Part shown: in pieces, positions 26,094 through 36,534 of the stretch
How positions within the stretch are numbered: the first letter of the stretch is position 1
Layout: each line of letters opens with the position of its first letter
Assembly: GCA_963713505.1 (NCBI GenBank)
Contig: CAVQMC010000001.1
Location: forward strand, 1 to 64,000
From: CAVQMC01 sp963713505
GTDB taxonomy: Bacteria; Bacteroidota; Ignavibacteria; Ignavibacteriales; Ignavibacteriaceae
Direction: 5' to 3'
DNA length: 64,000 nucleotides
Notes under the pieces: model-generated
Databases searched by the model: none
Seen by the model: only the letters and a program-made list of their open reading frames with translations
Told to the model about the DNA's origin: nothing
Position numbers and translations under genes: made by a program

Positions 26094-27666
26094 ATGATTT
26101 CCAAATATAAAATGTTTACAACTTTTGTTATTTCAATATTATTTTTATTATCACTCAAAGCTTTTCCCCAAAAACAAGGTGATACATACAGATTAAACAT
26201 AAATAATATTAATATACCTATGAATAACAAAGGTGTAATGGCCGATGTTAATATTCCGCCCGATGGTTCTTTAGGAAGATTTGCCGGACACGGATTTATA
26301 TACTCTGGTGGATTTTTCTTAAGTGGATATCACAATGACACTTTATTTGCAAATGCTGTAGCAACATCAACTTTGGAAACAGACTATGTTCCGGGTACAG
26401 TTGCCTCAGGCCCAAACGATCCTAGAGCACAATTATATAGAGTAGATGTTCAAGATGTACCTTTCGGACAAAGCTGGCAGGATTGGAAGGATGCTGTTGA
26501 TCTTGGTGCTGATTTTTATGACGGCGACGGTGACGGTCAGTATAATCCGGTTGATCTCAATAATAACGGTCAGTGGGATCCAAATGAAGACAAACCAGTA
26601 ATTTGGGGTGATCAAACTATCTGGTGTGTGTATAATGACGGAGTTCCTGCAGATCAAAGAAGATGGGATCAATCAGAACCTTTAGGAATTGAAATTAGAC
26701 AAACTGTATTTGCATTTGCACAAAGCGGAATTGATGGTAATTTCATAATTATTAAATACAAGATAAGAAATACGGGATTGGTCGCTTCAACTTTAGATTC
26801 TGTATATTTTGGTGTTTGGACTGATCCGGATATTGGTGATCCTGAGGATGATAAAGGCGGCAGCGATATTCAATTAAACTCACAGTTTTCATACAATGAC
26901 GGACCTGATTTTGAATACGGCAATAATCCGCCTGCTTTCTTCACACCATTGCTATCATAATCCGGATAATATAAATATGACTTCCGCAGTAACAATGATT
27001 AATGCCGATCCAAACATTGGCGATGCACATAATGTTTTAGAAGCAAGAAATTATATGCTGGGATTAATGAAAAATGGAAATGTAGTCGATCCATGCAGTT
27101 TTCCGTATGGAGTTGTTAATGGCAACGTAGACTGCGATACTTTAAACAACCGGATTTGGTTTTCCGGCGATCCTGTTTCTGATGAAGGATGGATATTCAA
27201 TAGTGGATTTAATATTTTTAATTTAGTTAGCTTCGGTCCATTCACATTAACACAAAATTCAGATTATGAAATTGTTACAGCTTATGCAGTCGGACAAGGC
27301 TCTGATGCTTTATCCTCTGTAACTGCCGGGCGTGATATTGTTAATTACATTAAAAACAATGTTGTTGTTACAGATGTTAAAAAACAAAGAGATCAAATTG
27401 TAAACACATTTAAATTACAACAGAACTATCCTAATCCATTTAATCCTTCGACTGATATTAGGTTTTCATTACAGAGATCCGGTAACATTACTTTAAAAGT
27501 TTTTGATGTTTTAGGACGCGAAGTTAGAACTTTGATTAATGGTTACAAAAATGCAGGTCAACATCAAGTTATATTCAATGCTGAAAATTTAGCCAGCGGA
27601 ATTTATTATTATCAGCTGATTCAGAACAATAACATTAAAACTAAAAAAATGATGCTGTTGAAATAA
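26094..27666 (+). CDS. Secreted T9SS cargo protein, tandem copy 2, frameshifted
   Basis: Paralogue of the preceding gene, 11 bases downstream, with GAGG before its ATG. Signal peptide MISKYKMFTTFVISILFLLSLKAF, then NINNINIPMNNKGVMADVN, GHGFIYSGGFFLSGYHNDT, PVIWGDQTIWCVYNDGVPADQRRW and a T9SS sorting domain (NYPNPFNPSTDIRFSL, GIYYYQLIQ). One frame break near 26955, just after FFTPLLS, separates the two halves. Repaired length is about 524 aa. The middle region after the break is less like copy 1 than the first 300 residues are. Function unknown. Confidence 0.78.
26224..26814 (+). repeat. Duplicated segment, copy 2
   Basis: Second copy of the segment at 24640-25230. Identity is uneven along its length, being near-complete in 26360-26600 and lower on both sides. 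Confidence 0.7.
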
Positions 27667-27683
27667 TTTTCTATTTTATTATT

Positions 27684-27714
27684 AAATGAGGTGAGAAATC
27701 ACCTCATTTTTATT
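27684..27714 (+). terminator. Intrinsic terminator
   Basis: AAATGAGGTG, six-base loop, CACCTCATTTTTATTTT, just after copy 2 of the T9SS cargo gene. Confidence 0.85.
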
Positions 27715-27854
27715 TTAAATAATCCCACTTAATTAAAGTTCAGTAAAACTTATTTTCTGCTTTCCTTTCCTATTTACAAAAACAATTTTAAATTAGAGCT
27801 AATTCTTCTTGCTCTTTTTTAAACAGGGGTAATTATAACAAATATTAGAATAAT

Positions 27855-29198
27855 ATGAGAATAATTATAGCCGGTGTCGGAGATGTAGGACTGCATCTTG
27901 CAAAACAGCTTTCTTATGAATCGCATGATATAATTGCTATTGATGTCGATCAGCAAAAGTTATCATATACGGATTCAATTTCCGATATTCTTACAATTAG
28001 CGGATCTTCAACTTCTTTAAAAATTCTGGAAGAAGCTCAAGTGAATAAAGCCGATTTATTTGTTGCAGTTACTTCCTCCGAGGAAGTCAACATAACATCT
28101 TCAATATTGGCAAAAAAGCTAGGCGCAAAAAAAACTATTGCTAGAATTTCAAATGCCGAGTATTTAGATCCCAAAAACAAAATTAATTTTAATGAACTAG
28201 GAATAGATTTTATGATCTATCCTGAAGAGTTGGCTGCTTTGGAAACTGTTAGGTTGATTCTGAGAACTGCCGCAACAGATGTGTTAGAATTTGAAAAAGG
28301 AAAACTTTCCGTTCTTGGTTTAAAGCTGGATAAAAATGCGCCAGTTATAAATAAAAAAATTGTAGATATAGCCAGGGAGTATCAAAGTACAGATTACAGA
28401 ATAGTTGCGATATACAGAAACTTCAAAACTATTATTCCTTCAGGTAATGATATTTTTCTTCCGAATGATCAGATATTTGTAATTACAACTCCCGGAGGAA
28501 TGGAGACAATATTAAAACTGTCAGGCAAAGTAAATTTAAAATTTGAAAATATTATGATATTGGGCGGAAGTAAAATAGGCAGACGCGTTGCAAAGCTTCT
28601 TGAAAATAGCATGAAAATAAAACTTATTGAGTCAAACGAAGAAAAAAGTTTTGAACTTGCTGATTTATTAGAAAATACTTTGGTAATCAGAGGCGACGGA
28701 AGAGATATCGATTTACTTGCTCAAGAAGGCATTATAGATATGGATGCATTTATTGCAGTAACTGAAGATGCAGAAACAAATATCATTTCGTGCTTAATGG
28801 CAAAACATCTCGGTGTAAAAAAAGCAATTGCGCTTGTTGATAAAGCAGATTATATACCATTAACACAAACCATAGGATTGGATTCCTTAATAAATAAGAA
28901 AATAATTGCCGCAAATAATATAACCAGATTTATTAAAAAAGGTGAGGTTATAGAACTTGTCTCGTTGGAAGGTATTGATGCAGAAGTACTTGAGTTTATT
29001 GCTAAACCGGATTCAAAAGTCACCAAGAAAAAAGTTAAAGAATTACATTTTCCCAAAGATGCTATTATAGGCGGAGTAATAAGAAATGATGTAAGTTTTA
29101 TTATTGTAGGAGATTCTCAAATAAATGAAAACGACAAGGTTGTAGTTTTTTCACTTCCGGATGCTGTAAAAAAAATTGAATCCTTCTTTCAATCATAG
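27855..29198 (+). CDS. trkA: Trk potassium uptake system NAD-binding protein
   Basis: Cytoplasmic gating subunit of the Trk K+ transporter. Two RCK units are visible. The first Rossmann motif is IIAGVGDVGLHLAKQL with IAIDVDQQKLSY. The second is IMILGGSKIGRRVAKLL with LIESNEEKSFELADLL and IRGDGRDIDLLAQEGI. Each is followed by a TrkA-C domain. At 447 aa it has the normal double-RCK size. The membrane partner trkH follows after 62 bases. Confidence 0.95.
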   Translation: MRIIIAGVGDVGLHLAKQLSYESHDIIAIDVDQQKLSYTDSISDILTISGSSTSLKILEEAQVNKADLFVAVTSSEEVNITSSILAKKLGAKKTIARISNAEYLDPKNKINFNELGIDFMIYPEELAALETVRLILRTAATDVLEFEKGKLSVLGLKLDKNAPVINKKIVDIAREYQSTDYRIVAIYRNFKTIIPSGNDIFLPNDQIFVITTPGGMETILKLSGKVNLKFENIMILGGSKIGRRVAKLLENSMKIKLIESNEEKSFELADLLENTLVIRGDGRDIDLLAQEGIIDMDAFIAVTEDAETNIISCLMAKHLGVKKAIALVDKADYIPLTQTIGLDSLINKKIIAANNITRFIKKGEVIELVSLEGIDAEVLEFIAKPDSKVTKKKVKELHFPKDAIIGGVIRNDVSFIIVGDSQINENDKVVVFSLPDAVKKIESFFQS

Positions 29199-29260
29199 AA
29201 TTTATAAATTAAATGAACAAGACAATAAAAACGAATAATTTTATAAGATAATATTTCTTA

Positions 29261-30709
29261 ATGAATTACAGAATAATTTTTAATATCGTCGGATATCTTT
29301 TATTATTGACCGGACTCTTCATGTTTTCCGGTGTTATTGTTTCATTTATTTATAACGAAAATGATTTTTATCCTCTGTTAATTTCTTCTATCGGCACATC
29401 TCTGATTGGAAGCGCTGTTTGGTATTTCACTAAAAAAAAATCCAACAAAGAACTTGGTAAAAGAGAGGGTTATATAATTGTAACTTTGGGCTGGATTGCA
29501 ATGTCCTTATTCGGTTCTATTCCATTTGTTATTCACGGTTCAATTCCAAACTATACAAATGCATTTTTCGAAACAATTTCCGGATTTACAACAACCGGTG
29601 CTTCCATATTAAATGAAATTGAAAAACTTCCTCATGGTCTGCTATTCTGGAGAAGTTTAACTCAATGGCTTGGAGGAATGGGAATAATAGTCCTTTCAAT
29701 TGCTATTCTGCCTTTATTAGGAATTGGAGGAATGCAGTTGTTTATTGCAGAAGTTCCAGGTCCGACAAAAGATAAAATTCATCCGAGAGTAAAAGAAACC
29801 GCAAAACGTTTGTGGGGAATTTATTTTCTGCTAACTGTTGCAGAAACTATATTGTTAACATTTGGAGGAATGAGTTTATTCGATGCAATAAATCATTCTT
29901 TTACAACAATGGCAACCGGAGGATTTTCAACAAAAACTGCAAGTATTGCATATTATAATTCTCCTTTTATTCATTATGTTATAATTATTTTTATGTTTTT
30001 TGCAGGCACAAATTTTACTTTACACTATTATGCGATTCACGGGAAATTTAATGTTATTAAAAAAAATAATGAATTTAGATTCTATTTCTTTTCAATTTTA
30101 ATTTTTGCTTTAATAATTACCGTTATTCATTTGCCGCATGATCTTTTTGATTTTGAAGAATCAATTAGACAGTCGTTATTTCACGTAACTTCTTTAGTAA
30201 CAACAACCGGATATGTAACATCGGATTACGAAAATTGGGCACCCTTTTCCAGAATGCTTTTCTTTGCATTATTATTTTTCGGAGGATGTGCCGGTTCAAC
30301 AGGAGGCGGAATAAAAAGTATTAGACATCTTTTACTTTATAAAAACAGTTTACTTGAATTAAAACGACTTGTTCATCCAAGAGCAATCATTCCAGTTCGA
30401 ATTAATGGAAAAGCTATTAATCCGGAAATAATTTCTAATGTTCAGGCATTTTTTATTTTTTACATTTTAATTTTTGTCTTAGGCAGTATTTTATTATCTA
30501 TACTTGGAATGGATTTTATAACTTCTGCGGGAGCTGTTGCCACATGCCTGGGAAATGTTGGTCCTGGAATTGGTACTGTTGGACCGGTTAACAATTTTTC
30601 ACATTTACCTGATACAGTTAAATGGATTCTAAGTTTTCTAATGCTTCTCGGAAGATTGGAATTATTTACCGTTCTTATTATTTTTTCACCTTCATTTTGG
30701 CGAAAATAA
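29261..30709 (+). CDS. trkH: Trk potassium uptake system membrane subunit
   Basis: K+ channel-like subunit of the Trk system. About ten hydrophobic segments and four pore-loop repeats with selectivity glycines are visible: SGFTTTGASIL, TMATGGFSTKTAS, LVTTTGYVTSDY and LGNVGPGIGTVGP. GGCAGSTGGGIKSIRHLLL is the intramembrane loop typical of TrkH. Length of 482 aa is standard. Cotranscribed with trkA. Confidence 0.96.
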   Translation: MNYRIIFNIVGYLLLLTGLFMFSGVIVSFIYNENDFYPLLISSIGTSLIGSAVWYFTKKKSNKELGKREGYIIVTLGWIAMSLFGSIPFVIHGSIPNYTNAFFETISGFTTTGASILNEIEKLPHGLLFWRSLTQWLGGMGIIVLSIAILPLLGIGGMQLFIAEVPGPTKDKIHPRVKETAKRLWGIYFLLTVAETILLTFGGMSLFDAINHSFTTMATGGFSTKTASIAYYNSPFIHYVIIIFMFFAGTNFTLHYYAIHGKFNVIKKNNEFRFYFFSILIFALIITVIHLPHDLFDFEESIRQSLFHVTSLVTTTGYVTSDYENWAPFSRMLFFALLFFGGCAGSTGGGIKSIRHLLLYKNSLLELKRLVHPRAIIPVRINGKAINPEIISNVQAFFIFYILIFVLGSILLSILGMDFITSAGAVATCLGNVGPGIGTVGPVNNFSHLPDTVKWILSFLMLLGRLELFTVLIIFSPSFWRK

Positions 30710-30816
30710 CTTTTATTTGCTGCAGATTTCGCTTATTATTCAATAAAACCAACGTTCGTTTTGGTACAGAAAATGACCTTAAAAACCTGTATATTAGTTA
30801 AAAATCGAAATATTAT

Positions 30817-32952
30817 ATGACCGGAAAAGAATTATTAAAAAAATATAATGATCCTAAAAATTTCTTTAATAGAGATTTAAGCTGGGTTGAGTTTAACAGA
30901 AGAGTTCTAGAGGAAGCGCTGAATCCCGAATTACCTTTGCTGGAAAAAATAAAATTCGTCTCAATCTTTCATTCTAATTTAGATGAATTTTATATGATAA
31001 GAATTTCAGGTCTCAAAGAGCAAATTGCCGCAAATATTTTAGAACCTTCCATCGACGGATTGACACCGAGAGAACAATTGGTTAAAATTGAAAAAGCTCT
31101 CCAGCCTATGTTAAAAAAGGTAATGAATCTTTGGCTGAAGGATATCGTTCCCTCCTTAAAGAAACAGGGAATTGAAATTATAGATTATGATCAGATTTCA
31201 GAAAAAGAGAGAAATATCCTAACAGAATATTTTAAAAAAGAAATTTATCCCGTTCTTACTCCTTTAGCTTTCGATCCCGGAAGACCATTTCCATATATTT
31301 CTAACTTAAGTTTAAGCTTAGCAATTCTTGTAAAAAAACCAAACGGCGAAAATCATTTTGCTAGAGTAAAAGTTCCAAGCATTCTACCGAGATTAATGCA
31401 GATTGATAAAATATTAGAGCCGAATAAAAAAGTACATGTAAATGGAAAATATAATGCTAAGTTTATATGGCTGGGTGACTTGATAACTGCAAACCTTGGA
31501 TTACTATTTCCGGGTATGGAAGTAATTGAAGCTCATAGATTTAGAATTACAAGAGATACAGATATAGAACTGCAAGAAGACGAAGCTGATGACTTATTAA
31601 GTGTTATTGAAGAAAATATTAGACAAAGAAGATTTGGAAATGTTGTCCGCTTGGAAGTTTCGACAAATACGCCTGATTTCATGATTGAGACATTAATTGA
31701 AAATCTTTTAATTAACAAAGAAGATGTTCATATTATTGACGGCCCTTTAGGTCTAGCAGATATAATGACTTTGTATGATTTACCTCTGCATCAATTAAAA
31801 TCAAAACCTTACTATCCTGTTATTCCAAAAGAATTCGAAGAAGAAGATGATATTTTCAGTATTATAAAACAAAGAGATATTCTACTGCATCATCCTTACC
31901 ACTCTTTTACACCGGTGATAGACTTTATTAAACAAGCAGCTAAAGATCCCGATGTGCTTGCGATAAAACAAACGCTTTACAGAATCGGTTCGGATTCCCC
32001 AATAATTAAATATCTTAAAGAAGCAGCTGAACGCGGGAAACAAGTTGCGGTTTTAGTTGAATTAAAAGCAAGGTTTGATGAAGAAAATAATATCTTCTGG
32101 GCCCGCGAACTTGAAAAGGTTGGAATCCATGTAGTTTACGGCCTGGTTGGATTAAAAACGCATGCAAAAATGACTTTAGTTGTAAGAAAAGAACTCGATG
32201 GTGTGAAAAGATATGTTCATCTTGCAACCGGCAATTATAATGTTTCTACAGCAAAACTTTATACTGATTTAGGTTTATTTACTGATGATCCGGATATTTG
32301 CACGGATATTTCCGACGTATTTAATTATTTGACTGGTTATTCAAAACAAAAAGAATTTAAAAAACTCTTTGTTGCACCTATTAATTTAAGAGAAAAGTTT
32401 CTTTCTTTAATCCTTCGTGAAATTGAACACGCAAAAGCCGGAAAAGAAGCTAAACTTATTTTTAAGTTGAACTCTTTAGTTGATCCTGTTATTATAAGTG
32501 CATTATACGAAGCATCTAATACAGGTGTAAAAATTGAATTAATTAGCCGTGGAATTTGCTGTTTAGTTCCGGGTATACCAAAACTTAGCGAAAATATTAA
32601 AGTTTTTAGTATTGTCGGCAGATTTCTTGAACACAGCAGGATTTATTATTTCTATAACAATGGAAATGAAGAAGTTTATTTAAGCAGCGCTGATATTATG
32701 CAGAGAAATTTAGACAGAAGAGTGGAAATTGCTTTCCCGGTTGAAGATGAAAAAATTAAAGAAGAATTAATTAATTCGATTTTAAAAGTTTGTTTGAAGG
32801 ATAATGTAAAGGCCCGATACTTAAAGCCCGATATGAATTATGAATTTTTAGAAAAGAAAGACGGAACAAAAGAGATAGATTCGCAGGAATGGCTAATGAA
32901 TCATACAGTGAAACTAAGCAATAAAAGCACCAAGGCTAAAATTAAGATTTAA
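30817..32952 (+). CDS. ppk: Polyphosphate kinase 1
   Basis: Makes polyphosphate from ATP. The four-domain protein begins FFNRDLSWVEFNRRVLEEA (N domain) and has FHSNLDEFYMIRISGLKEQ. The catalytic phospholipase-D-like halves show AIKQTLYRIGSDSPIIKYL, LVELKARFDEENNI, GLVGLKTHAKMTLVVRKE (phospho-accepting His) and EHSRIYYFYNNG with SSADIMQRNLDRRVE. At 711 aa it is complete. Next to the Trk genes, though a shared operon is not evident (107-base gap). Confidence 0.96.
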   Translation: MTGKELLKKYNDPKNFFNRDLSWVEFNRRVLEEALNPELPLLEKIKFVSIFHSNLDEFYMIRISGLKEQIAANILEPSIDGLTPREQLVKIEKALQPMLKKVMNLWLKDIVPSLKKQGIEIIDYDQISEKERNILTEYFKKEIYPVLTPLAFDPGRPFPYISNLSLSLAILVKKPNGENHFARVKVPSILPRLMQIDKILEPNKKVHVNGKYNAKFIWLGDLITANLGLLFPGMEVIEAHRFRITRDTDIELQEDEADDLLSVIEENIRQRRFGNVVRLEVSTNTPDFMIETLIENLLINKEDVHIIDGPLGLADIMTLYDLPLHQLKSKPYYPVIPKEFEEEDDIFSIIKQRDILLHHPYHSFTPVIDFIKQAAKDPDVLAIKQTLYRIGSDSPIIKYLKEAAERGKQVAVLVELKARFDEENNIFWARELEKVGIHVVYGLVGLKTHAKMTLVVRKELDGVKRYVHLATGNYNVSTAKLYTDLGLFTDDPDICTDISDVFNYLTGYSKQKEFKKLFVAPINLREKFLSLILREIEHAKAGKEAKLIFKLNSLVDPVIISALYEASNTGVKIELISRGICCLVPGIPKLSENIKVFSIVGRFLEHSRIYYFYNNGNEEVYLSSADIMQRNLDRRVEIAFPVEDEKIKEELINSILKVCLKDNVKARYLKPDMNYEFLEKKDGTKEIDSQEWLMNHTVKLSNKSTKAKIKI

Positions 32953-33044
32953 ATATCTAACTGGAAAGCTTATTTATTAAATTCATATTACAAATTAATT
33001 TTTATAATTTTGATGAATAAATTGAAATAAAAAGGATGTTTGAA

Positions 33045-34148
33045 ATGATTGATATAACAAAAAGCGACATTATTAATTCATTGAAGAAAATTGATGAAAA
33101 AGATTTAAAGAAGGATTTGATAAACCTTAATTCGATTAAAAATTTTGAATTAGATAAGAAAAATTTAAAATTAGAATTATTTTTATCAATTCCTGAAAAT
33201 GAAATAAATGAAAGCTTAAAACAGAAAATAAGTAATTTATTGAAATCAGATTTTAAAGAAATTAAAAATGTTGATTTAACAATTCATTCTAAAATTGCTG
33301 CTCCTAAAGATCCTAAAAAAGAGTCCCTATTGCCGGGAGTTAAAAATACTATTGCTGTTGCCAGCGGTAAAGGAGGAGTTGGTAAATCAACTGTTGCTGT
33401 AAACCTTGCGGTTGCTCTTGCAAAAGACGGAGCAAAAGTCGGATTAATTGATGCAGATATTTACGGTCCAAGTATTCCTTTAATGCTCGGAATAACAGGT
33501 AAACCTCAAGTCTATCAAAATCAAAAAACAATGAAAATTATTCCTTTGGAAAGTCATGGTATTAAATTAATTTCCATTGGTGTTTTTGTTGATGATAATG
33601 CACCTGTTATTTGGCGCGGACCTATGGCAAGCGGTGCTGTTAAACAATTTCTTTCCGATGTTGACTGGGGCGAATTAGATTATTTAATTTTTGATATGCC
33701 TCCGGGAACAGGTGATATTCAATTAACTTTAGTACAAACTGTTCCGTTAACGGGAGGAGTCATCGTTACAACACCTCAAGAAGTTTCTCTAATAGATGCA
33801 AGGAAAGCCGTAAAAATGTTTGCAAGAGTAAACGTTCCTATTTTAGGAATTGTTGAAAATATGAGTTATTTCATAGCTCCTGATACCGGTAAAAAATATG
33901 ATATATTTGGAATTGGCGGTGGTTCAAAAATGGCCGAAGAATCTAATGTACCTTTCTTAGGCGGTATTCCAATTGATCCGCGGATAAGAATGGGCGGAGA
34001 CAGCGGAGTTCCGATTGTTTATGATATGCCCGATTCCGAAAATGCTAAAATTATTACAGAAATTTCTAAAAATCTTGCACAGCAAATACATGTAAGGAAC
34101 TTAACCGGCGGATCTAAAGTTGAAATTTTACTGGATGATGATGAATAA
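33045..34148 (+). CDS. apbC: Mrp/NBP35-family iron-sulfur carrier ATPase
   Basis: P-loop ATPase that carries Fe-S clusters to target proteins. The N-terminal DUF59-like domain (DITKSDIINSLKKID) is followed by the ATPase with AVASGKGGVGKSTVAVNLA, LIDADIYGPSIPLMLG, WRGPMASGAVKQFL and DYLIFDMPPGTGDIQLTL. I chose the ATG at 33045: AAGG is well spaced from it and only touches the ATG at 33036. The CxxC that binds the cluster in many Mrp proteins is absent (YFIAPDTGKKYDIFG). The Nfu-like gene follows after 38 bases. Confidence 0.93.
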   Translation: MIDITKSDIINSLKKIDEKDLKKDLINLNSIKNFELDKKNLKLELFLSIPENEINESLKQKISNLLKSDFKEIKNVDLTIHSKIAAPKDPKKESLLPGVKNTIAVASGKGGVGKSTVAVNLAVALAKDGAKVGLIDADIYGPSIPLMLGITGKPQVYQNQKTMKIIPLESHGIKLISIGVFVDDNAPVIWRGPMASGAVKQFLSDVDWGELDYLIFDMPPGTGDIQLTLVQTVPLTGGVIVTTPQEVSLIDARKAVKMFARVNVPILGIVENMSYFIAPDTGKKYDIFGIGGGSKMAEESNVPFLGGIPIDPRIRMGGDSGVPIVYDMPDSENAKIITEISKNLAQQIHVRNLTGGSKVEILLDDDE

Positions 34149-34186
34149 AATATTCATACTTATATTGGAATAGAATTCTATTAAAA

Positions 34187-34411
34187 ATGAAAGATGAAAT
34201 ATTAAAAGCAATAGATTCAATTAGACCCTTTCTCCAAGCAGATAGCGGCGACTTGGAATTAGTTGATATTTCCGAGGACGGAATAGTTACAGTTAAACTA
34301 ACAGGTGCATGCAGCGAATGCCCGATGTCTATTATGACATTGCGAGCCGGTATTGAAAGATCTTTAATGCGCCAGGTTCCGGGAATAAGAAGAGTAGAGT
34401 CAGTTAACTAA
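34187..34411 (+). CDS. NifU-like C-terminal domain protein (Fe-S scaffold)
   Basis: 74 aa stand-alone Nfu domain. DSIRPFLQADSGDLELVDISEDG is followed by the cluster-binding TGACSECPMSIMTLRAGIERSL with the CxxC that holds a 4Fe-4S cluster between two monomers, ending VPGIRRVESV. Placed right after the Mrp ATPase, which suggests the two work in sequence in cluster transfer. Confidence 0.93.
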   Translation: MKDEILKAIDSIRPFLQADSGDLELVDISEDGIVTVKLTGACSECPMSIMTLRAGIERSLMRQVPGIRRVESVN

Positions 34412-34447
34412 ATTTTGTAATAATTTATAATCAATTAAAATAAATTT

Positions 34448-35500
34448 ATGACAGATGCTGCCATAAAAAAAGTAGGACGAGTTTTAGTTTGGACTTTAGC
34501 TTCAATTCTCCTGCTTTATATAGTTTACTATTTATCCAATATTATTTTACTTGTTATCATTTCTCTTTTACTTGCATTCATATTTGAACCTTTTGTAAGA
34601 TTTTTAGAAAAAGAAGGATTCAATAGATTATCTGCCACTTTATCAGTATTAATTTTAGTTGGATTTTTAATCTATCTTGCTTTTTCATTTTTTATACCTC
34701 GTTTTGCTTTCCAGATGAATCAGTTGATAGCAACATTGCAGGAATATTCACTGCATGATCAGCTAACAAAAATTGAACAAAGCATTCATAAATTCCTCCC
34801 AATTTTTAATCCGGGCGATTTGTCAAACAGAATTGAAGAGTTTATTTCTTCTTCTATTCTTAATTCATTTGATCAAATTGCAACTTTAGTTTCAAGCATA
34901 GTTTCTATTGCCGCAATATTAATAATTGTTCCTTTTATAACATTCTTTATTCTAAAAGATAGAAAAAGAATTGTGTTGGCTTTAGTACATACAATGCCGA
35001 ATAAATATTTTGAAATTAGCTACTGGATTATAAAAAAAGTCGGTATACAGCTTGGCAGATTTGTCCGCGGCTGGATTTATGATGCATCTTTTGTGGGAAT
35101 TTCATTAGGCTTAGGATTTTTTGCAATTGGAATAGAAAATGCTCTTCCGCTTGGTTTGATTTCCGGACTCGGGCATTTAGTCCCTTACTTTGGTCCAATC
35201 ATCGGCGGTATTCCGGCAATAATTATTTCTATAATTCAGTATGGAGATCTTTCACATGTTCCCTGGATTATTTTTTTAATATTATGTGTGTATGCTTTAG
35301 ATAATGGTTTTGTACAGCCTTATGTTTTTGCAAAAAGCGTAGATATGCATCCGATTGCAATCATATTATTAATTCTTATCGGAAGTCAGGTTTTTGGTAT
35401 AATCGGAATGCTGCTTGCAGTTCCTGCAGCATCGGTTATAAGAACGGCTATTAAAGAAATATATTTTGCATTGAAAAATTATAAAATTGCAAAGCTCTAG
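34448..35500 (+). CDS. AI-2E family transporter (permease)
   Basis: Membrane protein of about eight helices in the AI-2E/PerM family. Members export a quorum signal in a few cases or act as Na+/H+ antiporters, but most are unassigned. Marks are SLLLAFIFEPFVRFLEKEGFNRL near the start, VPFITFFILKDRKRI, GRFVRGWIYDASFVGI, LGLISGLGHLVPYFGPIIGGIPAII and HPIAIILLILIGSQVFGIIGMLLAVPAASVI at the end. 350 aa. Its stop overlaps the convergent MoxR stop by 4 bases. Confidence 0.9.
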   Translation: MTDAAIKKVGRVLVWTLASILLLYIVYYLSNIILLVIISLLLAFIFEPFVRFLEKEGFNRLSATLSVLILVGFLIYLAFSFFIPRFAFQMNQLIATLQEYSLHDQLTKIEQSIHKFLPIFNPGDLSNRIEEFISSSILNSFDQIATLVSSIVSIAAILIIVPFITFFILKDRKRIVLALVHTMPNKYFEISYWIIKKVGIQLGRFVRGWIYDASFVGISLGLGFFAIGIENALPLGLISGLGHLVPYFGPIIGGIPAIIISIIQYGDLSHVPWIIFLILCVYALDNGFVQPYVFAKSVDMHPIAIILLILIGSQVFGIIGMLLAVPAASVIRTAIKEIYFALKNYKIAKL

Positions 35501-36501
35501 TTTTTTAACTTCTCCATTAATTTTTCGATCACATTCACACTATTTATTCCATCCGCCTCTGCGCTGAAGTTTGTAATTATTCTATGACGCATTACGGGAA
35601 CCATTGCAAAATTTATGTCATCAATATTAGGAGTAAATCTTCCCTGCATTACTGATCTGGTTTTTGCAGCTAATACCAAATATTGAGAGGCTCTCGGTCC
35701 AGCGCCCCAGCTTATCCAATCTTTTATAAATTGTGGAGAGAGTTCATTTGAAGGTCTCGTCATATTTGCAGATTTTACAGCATATTGAATTACATTTTCA
35801 GCAACCGGAACTTTTCTTACTAAATCCTGAAAATTTATAATTTCTTCTGCAGAAACTACTTTATTTAATTTAGGAATATATTCACTTGTTGTAGTCTGAA
35901 CAACTTGTATTTCTTCATTAAATGTTGGATAATCAAGCCAAAGGTTAAACATAAATCTGTCTAATTGAGCTTCCGGAAGCGGGTAAGTACCTTCTTGTTC
36001 AATTGGATTTTGTGTAGCCAGTACAAAAAATGGTTCTGTTAAGGTATAAGTTGTTCCGGCAGCGGTAACTTTATGTTCCTGCATTGCTTCCAGTAATGCT
36101 GCTTGAGTTTTAGGAGGCGTTCTATTTATTTCATCTGCTAAAACAACATTAGCAAAAACTGGTCCGGAAACAAATCTGAAATTTCTCTTTTTCGTGGCCG
36201 CATCTTCTTCAATTATTTCAGTGCCGGTAATATCACTCGGCATTAAATCGGGGGTAAACTGAATTCTGCTGAATTTAAGATCCATAACTTCAGCGAGAGT
36301 TTTAATTAATAAAGTTTTGGCAAGCCCGGGAACACCGACCAACAAACAATGTCCTTTCGATAAAAGAGAGATTAATAATTGGTCAATAATTTCATCCTGA
36401 CCAATTATTACTTTGGCAATTTCTTTTTTTACTTGAACCATTTTTTCATTCAATTGTTCAACTAAAAGCACATCGTCTTTTGTTCCGATATTATTTTCCA
36501 A
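35497..36501 (-). CDS. MoxR-family AAA+ ATPase
   Basis: Chaperone-like ATPase that assists assembly or maturation of partner proteins. Walker A GVPGLAKTLLIKTLAE, then FTPDLMPSDITGTEI, Walker B VVLADEINRTPPKTQAALLEAMQEH, ATQNPIEQEGTYPLPEAQLDRF and the C-terminal lid with RASQYLVLAAKTRSVMQGR. 334 aa. The start codon is TTG. It sits directly after three folding-factor genes. The usual MoxR partners (DUF58 and VWA proteins) are not in the window. Confidence 0.95.
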   Translation of the reverse strand: MENNIGTKDDVLLVEQLNEKMVQVKKEIAKVIIGQDEIIDQLLISLLSKGHCLLVGVPGLAKTLLIKTLAEVMDLKFSRIQFTPDLMPSDITGTEIIEEDAATKKRNFRFVSGPVFANVVLADEINRTPPKTQAALLEAMQEHKVTAAGTTYTLTEPFFVLATQNPIEQEGTYPLPEAQLDRFMFNLWLDYPTFNEEIQVVQTTTSEYIPKLNKVVSAEEIINFQDLVRKVPVAENVIQYAVKSANMTRPSNELSPQFIKDWISWGAGPRASQYLVLAAKTRSVMQGRFTPNIDDINFAMVPVMRHRIITNFSAEADGINSVNVIEKLMEKLKN

Positions 36502-36534
36502 AATCTTCCCGGTTATTATTATATAAAGGATTAA

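Noticed and set aside
33036..33044. Upstream ATG of the Mrp gene as its start
   Set aside because: The AAGG run directly touches this ATG, while it is well spaced for the ATG at 33045.
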